From Ardenticatenales bacterium (GTDB taxonomy: Bacteria > Chloroflexota > Anaerolineae > Ardenticatenales > Ardenticatenaceae): a DNA stretch of 9,688 nucleotides. The notes under the pieces were generated by a model. That model was not told where the DNA came from. It saw nothing but the letters and a program-made list of their open reading frames with translations, and did no database searches. This document shows, one piece after another, positions 6,146 to 9,688 of the stretch (positions are counted from its first letter, which is position 1; every line of letters begins with the position of its first letter). The translations under genes were made by a program, and so were the position numbers. Location: assembly GCA_013812995.1 (NCBI GenBank), contig JACCSL010000710.1, positions 1-9,688 of the forward strand. The letters are read 5' to 3'.

Positions 6146-6175
6146 TTGACAGCCTCTGGAAATGTGTGTTGTAAT
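6146..6175 (+). promoter_or_regulatory. Strong sigma70-type promoter of the ABC importer operon
   Basis: A perfect -35 hexamer TTGACA (6146-6151) is followed after 18 bases by TGTAAT (6170-6175), a five-of-six -10 match. Initiation is expected near 6182, giving a leader of about 57 bases before the ATG at 6239. It lies in the 153-base gap after the PBP stop. No clear palindromic operator is visible around it; ACGCGT (6176-6181) is too short to count. Confidence 0.65.
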
Positions 6176-6238
6176 ACGCGTCGTCGGGAAAACTTGCAGG
6201 AGCATTGTCTATCCATCCACTTAAGGAACCCTATTTTT

Positions 6239-7579
6239 ATGAAGCCCAACAGCATCAAAGTATTGTTCTATCTTCTGCTGCTCACAGTAATCGGCGGCCT
6301 GCTGATATCTTGTGGCAATCAGGCTCCCTCTGTTGAGGAGCAATCTCCCCAAACTACAGAGGCCACCGATGAGGTGGTAGAACTGCGGCTGTGGACTCAT
6401 TCCAATTCCTCCTTCGTCGCAGCAAATGAAGAGCTTATTCAGCGCTTTGAAGCGGAGCACCCGAACGTCAAGATCAAGCTAGAGACCTTTGACTACGACA
6501 TATTCATTCAGACCCTCCAGACCTCCATGCCGGCTGGCACAGAGGCTGATATCATCGAGATGTTTGGCAGTTGGGTTTGTACCTATGCAGACGGGGGTCG
6601 CCTGGCTCCGATGCCCGAGCAGGTCGCGACCCTGGCAGAAGCCCAAAACGCCTTTTTTGCTGCACCCCTTGAGGGTTACCACTGCGGCGATCAACTCTAT
6701 GGCTTACCTCACGAGTTCAACATCGAGTATGGGGGCGTTCTCGTGAACCCGGCGTTGTTCGAGGCGGCCGGGGTCGCCTACCCTCCAACCTGGGGAGAGG
6801 ACAAGGATCAATTCGTAGCCGATGCCGCAAAGCTAAGCCAGTTTGAGAGCGATACGATGACGGCGACGGGCTTCCACTTTATAAATGGTGATGGGCTGCC
6901 GTTCCTTCTCCTGGCGGGTATTTTGCAGGAGGGTGGGGAGTACTGGAAGCCAGATGGTAGCGGGCTACAGCTCAACACACCCGAGGCCCAGAAGACCCTA
7001 ACGTGGATGAAGTCGCTGGTGAGTGAACACAAGGTGATAGATCCCTTCCTCTTCAATCAGGAAAACAATTCGGTTGTAGAGGCATTTTTTAGTAACCGAG
7101 CCGCCGTCGCGCTTGTTGGGCCCTGGGCCGCTGCAACCGGGAAGACCGACTTTCCGGAGATCGAGTTTGACTATGTAGCCATGCCACACATGGGATCAAC
7201 GCCTGCCTTTGTTGCAGACTCTGGGTGGGGCAAGGTCGTTTCGGTCAACAGCAAACATCAAGAACTCGCCTGGGAATTTGTAAAGTTTGTGACGATGAAT
7301 CAAGAGCACGCACGCACCTGGAATATAAAGACTGCCACCGTTCCAGCATTGCAGAGCATTGCGGAAGACCCGACCCTTCCCGAGGAGCTGCCCTGGATCC
7401 AAGCGGTTCTGCCTATTCTGCCTCATGGGCGGTACGTTGGCCCTCTGCCAGATCGGAATCTCTTCTGGGGGGAGATCGCCTACCCACACATCCTGGCGGT
7501 TCTACAGGATCAGGAAACAGTGGAGGACGCATTGATAGCGATGGAAGAGGAAGTGAACGAGACCTTTGAGGCAAGGTAG
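6239..7579 (+). CDS. ABC transporter substrate-binding lipoprotein (sugar, CUT1 type)
   Basis: A 446-aa extracellular solute-binding protein (SBP_bac_1-type fold). MKPNSIKVLF, a hydrophobic core and the lipobox LISC (Cys25) mark it as a lipoprotein tethered outside the membrane; a short acidic/Thr linker follows. The mature domain begins with VELRLWTHSN (47-56) and has the usual NEELIQRFEAEHPNVKIKLE segment (63-82) and a central LVGPWAAA (292-299) typical of sugar binders. An FVKFVTM helix lies at 347-353 and the C-terminal helix contains VEDALIAMEEEVNE (428-441). Cys114 and Cys149 could form a disulfide. It delivers substrate to the two permeases just downstream; a mono- or oligosaccharide is inferred from family only. 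The ATG has AAGGA about 11 bases upstream, a little far; an in-frame TTG at 6146 would fall on the promoter and put 31 unrelated residues before the signal. Confidence 0.9.
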   Translation: MKPNSIKVLFYLLLLTVIGGLLISCGNQAPSVEEQSPQTTEATDEVVELRLWTHSNSSFVAANEELIQRFEAEHPNVKIKLETFDYDIFIQTLQTSMPAGTEADIIEMFGSWVCTYADGGRLAPMPEQVATLAEAQNAFFAAPLEGYHCGDQLYGLPHEFNIEYGGVLVNPALFEAAGVAYPPTWGEDKDQFVADAAKLSQFESDTMTATGFHFINGDGLPFLLLAGILQEGGEYWKPDGSGLQLNTPEAQKTLTWMKSLVSEHKVIDPFLFNQENNSVVEAFFSNRAAVALVGPWAAATGKTDFPEIEFDYVAMPHMGSTPAFVADSGWGKVVSVNSKHQELAWEFVKFVTMNQEHARTWNIKTATVPALQSIAEDPTLPEELPWIQAVLPILPHGRYVGPLPDRNLFWGEIAYPHILAVLQDQETVEDALIAMEEEVNETFEAR

Positions 7580-7639
7580 CAGCACTCCTTTACACCAATT
7601 GGCCCCCCCTCTCCTTTACTGACTGGAAAGCAGACACTC

Positions 7640-8635
7640 ATGAGCAGTCTTGAAAGGACTATCACCCCTCCTCGTCGTTGGTGGAAAGTCTTCGGCAAGC
7701 GCGGCGGGAGGAGCTATTTTGTCCTCACCGCCTTGCTACCTCTCCTGAGCTATATGCTCCTCTGGGAGGTGCTGCCCATCATCTGGACCTTGTGCCTTTC
7801 CTTCTTCGACTATTCGCCGAGCAGGAGTGGAGGGGTAATTTTGGGGTTTGGGGGGACCAATCCTTATATCGGTCTGGAGCACTTCCGGAGGATGATGGGC
7901 AACTCGCTACAGGCCCAGCTCTTCCGCACCAGCCTGATAAACACCTTGATGTTTGCCTTCATCGCCGTGCCCTTGAATCTGCTGATAACGATTCCGTTGG
8001 CCGTGGCCATCGAGTCCGTCCACGAGCGATTCAAGGGCTTCTTTCGCTTCATCTACTTCCTGCCCACTGTGACCACTTCCGTGGCGGTGGCAGCCATGTG
8101 GAAATACCTGTACCACCCCCAACAGGGACTCTTCAATATTATCCTGAAGGGGGTGGGGCTTCAACCCGTCATCTGGCTGGGTGATCCCCGCGCCACCCTG
8201 GGCGGCGTCCCCGTGGCACTTTGGGCTGTTATTCTGGCGAGTGTGTGGCATGATATGGGCTACAACCTCATAATCTTGATTGCTGCTTTACAGGCGATAC
8301 CAGAGACGTTCAAGGAGGCCGCGCGGATAGATGGTGCCTCAGAGTGGCGGGTGTTCTGGCATATCACCCTCCCCCTGTTGCGTCCTGCCATTGTCTCTGC
8401 AAGTACCCTGACGATGATGTATTTCTTTCACGCCTTCGATATCATCCAGATAATGACGGATGGAGGACCCAGCAATCAAACCCAGGTGCTTGTGCTGGAC
8501 ATCTACCAGAATGCCTTTCGTTCTGGACGTATGGGCTGGGCAGGGGCTGAAGCATTCATCCTCTTTCTGATCGTTTTGCTGGTGACGCTCCTCCAACTCC
8601 GCCTAGCACGTAAGGAGTGGCATTATGATACCTAG
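7640..8635 (+). CDS. ABC sugar transporter permease, MalF type
   Basis: A 331-aa inner-membrane permease with six predicted membrane segments (roughly 27-55, 98-124, 134-155, 194-218, 250-272, 302-324). The cytoplasmic EAA loop, which docks the ATPase, is EAARIDGASEWRVFWHITLP (226-245), an excellent match. A second family mark is MTDGGPSNQTQVLVLDIYQ (272-290), as in MalF/UgpA-like proteins. It should pair with the next permease to form the translocation pore for the upstream binding protein's substrate. It starts 60 bases after that gene, with a weak GGAAAG site before the ATG. Its stop overlaps the next gene by 11 bases. N-terminal basic residues (RRWWKVFGKRGGR) fit a cytoplasmic N-terminus. 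Confidence 0.93.
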   Translation: MSSLERTITPPRRWWKVFGKRGGRSYFVLTALLPLLSYMLLWEVLPIIWTLCLSFFDYSPSRSGGVILGFGGTNPYIGLEHFRRMMGNSLQAQLFRTSLINTLMFAFIAVPLNLLITIPLAVAIESVHERFKGFFRFIYFLPTVTTSVAVAAMWKYLYHPQQGLFNIILKGVGLQPVIWLGDPRATLGGVPVALWAVILASVWHDMGYNLIILIAALQAIPETFKEAARIDGASEWRVFWHITLPLLRPAIVSASTLTMMYFFHAFDIIQIMTDGGPSNQTQVLVLDIYQNAFRSGRMGWAGAEAFILFLIVLLVTLLQLRLARKEWHYDT

Positions 8636-9527
8636 CAGGTATGGTGCGAGCTCTACCCTGAGTTCTATCCGACGCAGGAAGCAGCGTTCCAGTAAACAAT
8701 CTACCTTCTATCGGCCAGCGCGGTGGCTGCTCTACCTCTGCCTGATCCTCGGCTCGGCGGTAACCTTGCTTCCTTTTGTCTGGATGCTCCTGGCCTCTTT
8801 GAAATCTGCCAGTGAAATCCTGCGGATTCCGCCCACGCTGTGGCCTGAAAATCCCACCCTGGCCAGCTATCGAACCATCTTCAGTGATTCTGGATTGGGG
8901 CTGTGGCGCTTTTACTTCAACAGCATCTTTGTTGCGGGTTGTTCGACAATTCTGGTTCTCTTTAGTAGTTCATTAGGGGGGTATCTTTTTGCCAAACACC
9001 ATTTTCCGGGCAAGGATCTGCTATACGGAACTTTCTTGATAAGCATAATGCTCCCTTTTCAGATTATAATGATTCCACGCTATCTCCTCCTGGTGAACTT
9101 TCAACTGGTGGACTCTTTATGGGGATTGATCCTGCCCGCTGCGGTGAGTGCTGTCGGGATCGTTCTGATGAGGCAGTACGTTGACGTGATTCCCAATGAA
9201 ATCCTTGATGCAGCACGTATCGACGGTGCTACGGAGTGGACGATCTACTGGCGCATCGTGTTACCTCAATTGCGCTCTGAACTGGCAACGATTGGTATTC
9301 TCTTCTTTATGTTGGGTTGGAATAATTACCTATGGCCTTTGATCGTCATCACGACTCCAGAACGCCGCACCCTGCCGGTTCTCTTTACCTGGTATAGCAA
9401 TGGGCATAGCAATCGTCTGGATTTGACCATGGCGGTTGGAGTTCTAGTGATTATTCCTATGTTGCTGGTTTACATGGTGGGGCAACGGTGGATCATCCGT
9501 GGCATTGCATGGACAGGCTCCAGGTGA
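8625..9527 (+). CDS. ABC sugar transporter permease, MalG type
   Basis: A 300-aa inner-membrane permease, partner of the MalF-type protein. After a basic cytoplasmic N-terminus (RRRKQRSSK, 16-24) there are about six membrane segments (33-57, 97-122, 133-155, 163-185, 220-242, 267-290). The EAA loop reads EILDAARIDGATEWTIYWRI (192-211), with Asp195 replacing the usual Glu of EAA. FVWMLLASLKSASEIL near the start, and NNYLWPLIVI (233-242) followed by the LPVLF motif, are typical of MalG-like members. The ATG lies inside the end of the upstream gene (11-base overlap) and has AAGGAG 7 bases before it, so the two are translationally coupled. No ATPase gene follows within the remaining 161 bases. 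Confidence 0.93.
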   Translation: MIPSRYGASSTLSSIRRRKQRSSKQSTFYRPARWLLYLCLILGSAVTLLPFVWMLLASLKSASEILRIPPTLWPENPTLASYRTIFSDSGLGLWRFYFNSIFVAGCSTILVLFSSSLGGYLFAKHHFPGKDLLYGTFLISIMLPFQIIMIPRYLLLVNFQLVDSLWGLILPAAVSAVGIVLMRQYVDVIPNEILDAARIDGATEWTIYWRIVLPQLRSELATIGILFFMLGWNNYLWPLIVITTPERRTLPVLFTWYSNGHSNRLDLTMAVGVLVIIPMLLVYMVGQRWIIRGIAWTGSR

Positions 9528-9561
9528 GAGCTAAAAGAGGAGCAGCGCGGACGAGGATAGT

Positions 9562-9615
9562 GTCAGCGACCCACGGGTAAAGCCCGTGGGCTTGTTACGA
9601 CAAGCCCATGCTGAC
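9562..9615. repeat. REP-like nested palindrome with two mutually exclusive hairpins
   Basis: An outer stem GTCAGC (9562-9567) / GCTGAC (9610-9615) encloses two strong hairpins. The first pairs CCCACGGG (9570-9577) with CCCGTGGG (9583-9590), eight perfect pairs. The second pairs TGGGCTTGT (9587-9595) with ACAAGCCCA (9600-9608) around a TACG tetraloop and extends by a wobble and a C-G pair to 9585/9610. The arms overlap at 9585-9590, so only one can form at a time. No T-run follows, so this is not a canonical terminator. The ACGGGTAAAGCCCGT core resembles REP-type intergenic palindromes. It may also stabilise or end the ABC operon mRNA. Confidence 0.7.
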
Positions 9616-9639
9616 CACGGTCTAAGCCCGTTGAGGGCT
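9615..9639. repeat. Diverged second copy of the REP-like core
   Basis: CCACGG (9615-9620) followed by TCTAAGCCCGT and then GGGCT repeats the order CCACGG-TAAAGCCCGT-GGGCT seen 44 bases upstream, with small insertions. It keeps a local hairpin, AGCCC (9625-9629) / GGGCT (9635-9639). This points to a tandem or decayed repeat array rather than a single hairpin. Confidence 0.45.
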
Positions 9640-9660
9640 ACGTTATCCGGGTCAAGACAC

Positions 9661-9684
9661 CCTGGGGTGCTTGCCAGCCCCAGG
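9661..9684. repeat. GC-rich hairpin at the right edge
   Basis: CCTGGGG (9661-9667) pairs exactly with CCCCAGG (9678-9684) around a 10-base loop. It continues the palindrome cluster to the window edge. Its sequence differs from the REP-like core, and the window stops 4 bases later, so its full extent and any following T-run are unknown. Confidence 0.5.
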
Positions 9685-9688
9685 CCCT

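Noticed and set aside
5063..6205. Long minus-strand open frame (about 380 codons) opposite the PBP gene
   Set aside because: It is antisense to a gene with all three transpeptidase motifs. GC-rich coding DNA often leaves long open frames on the other strand, and its translation is rich in Arg/His with no recognisable domain.
6146..6238. TTG start extending the binding protein by 31 residues
   Set aside because: The TTG belongs to the TTGACA -35 hexamer, and the extension precedes a complete lipoprotein signal.
7585..7619. Direct repeat CTCCTTTAC (7585-7593 and 7611-7619) and a run of seven C between binding protein and permease
   Set aside because: A nine-base low-complexity repeat in a pyrimidine-rich spacer is plausible by chance; no promoter or hairpin accompanies it.
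1..9688. CRISPR array, tRNA/rRNA, transposase, toxin-antitoxin or phage genes
   Set aside because: No regularly spaced repeats, no tRNA-like cloverleaf sequence and no translated product of those classes was seen on either strand.

Overview
This window probably comes from a member of the Chloroflexota (Anaerolineae/Caldilineae-like). That placement is inferred from protein style, not from a marker gene. The signs are a secreted propeller protein with an LYMPLV-type segment just after its signal sequence, lipoproteins with long Pro/Thr/Glu linkers followed by Gmad2-like domains, a penicillin-binding protein with an NTF2-like (MecA_N) domain, and short heptanucleotide tandem repeats at gene borders. 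No rRNA, tRNA, CRISPR array, transposase or phage gene is visible.

Layout. Positions 1-74 hold the last codons of an unidentified plus-strand gene. A peroxiredoxin/thioredoxin-like protein follows (134-691, plus). Three minus-strand genes are transcribed leftward from about 3.83 kb: a small membrane-anchored protein with a strikingly regular Val/Ile-Pro-Ile repeat (3828-3295), a lipoprotein with two tandem Gmad2-like domains (3166-2249) and a secreted seven-repeat beta-propeller protein (2245-764). They end at a good intrinsic terminator (709-690) that overlaps the stop of the convergent redox gene. Divergent from this set is a class B penicillin-binding protein (3974-6085, plus) with what looks like a twin-arginine lipoprotein signal. 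A clear sigma70-type promoter (6146-6175) then precedes a three-gene carbohydrate ABC importer: substrate-binding lipoprotein (6239-7579), MalF-type permease (7640-8635) and MalG-type permease (8625-9527). No ATPase gene is present in the window. The last 160 bases are a dense cluster of REP-like palindromes.

How the genes may work together. The four central genes (177-aa repeat protein, Gmad2 lipoprotein, propeller, PBP) all encode exported or surface-anchored products and share one 145-bp divergent intergenic region. They may form a cell-envelope unit, but this is inference from context. The ABC genes form a conventional CUT1 sugar or oligosaccharide importer, visibly less GC-rich than the PBP region and probably an independent transcription unit.

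Most of the window is readable with known families. The least explained items are the (V/I)P(I/V/L) repeat protein with strictly even proline spacing, the apparently Tat-exported lipoprotein form of a transpeptidase, the heptamer repeat read into the predicted N-terminus of the propeller gene, and the overlapping palindromes at the right end. No wholly new system can be claimed from the sequence alone.
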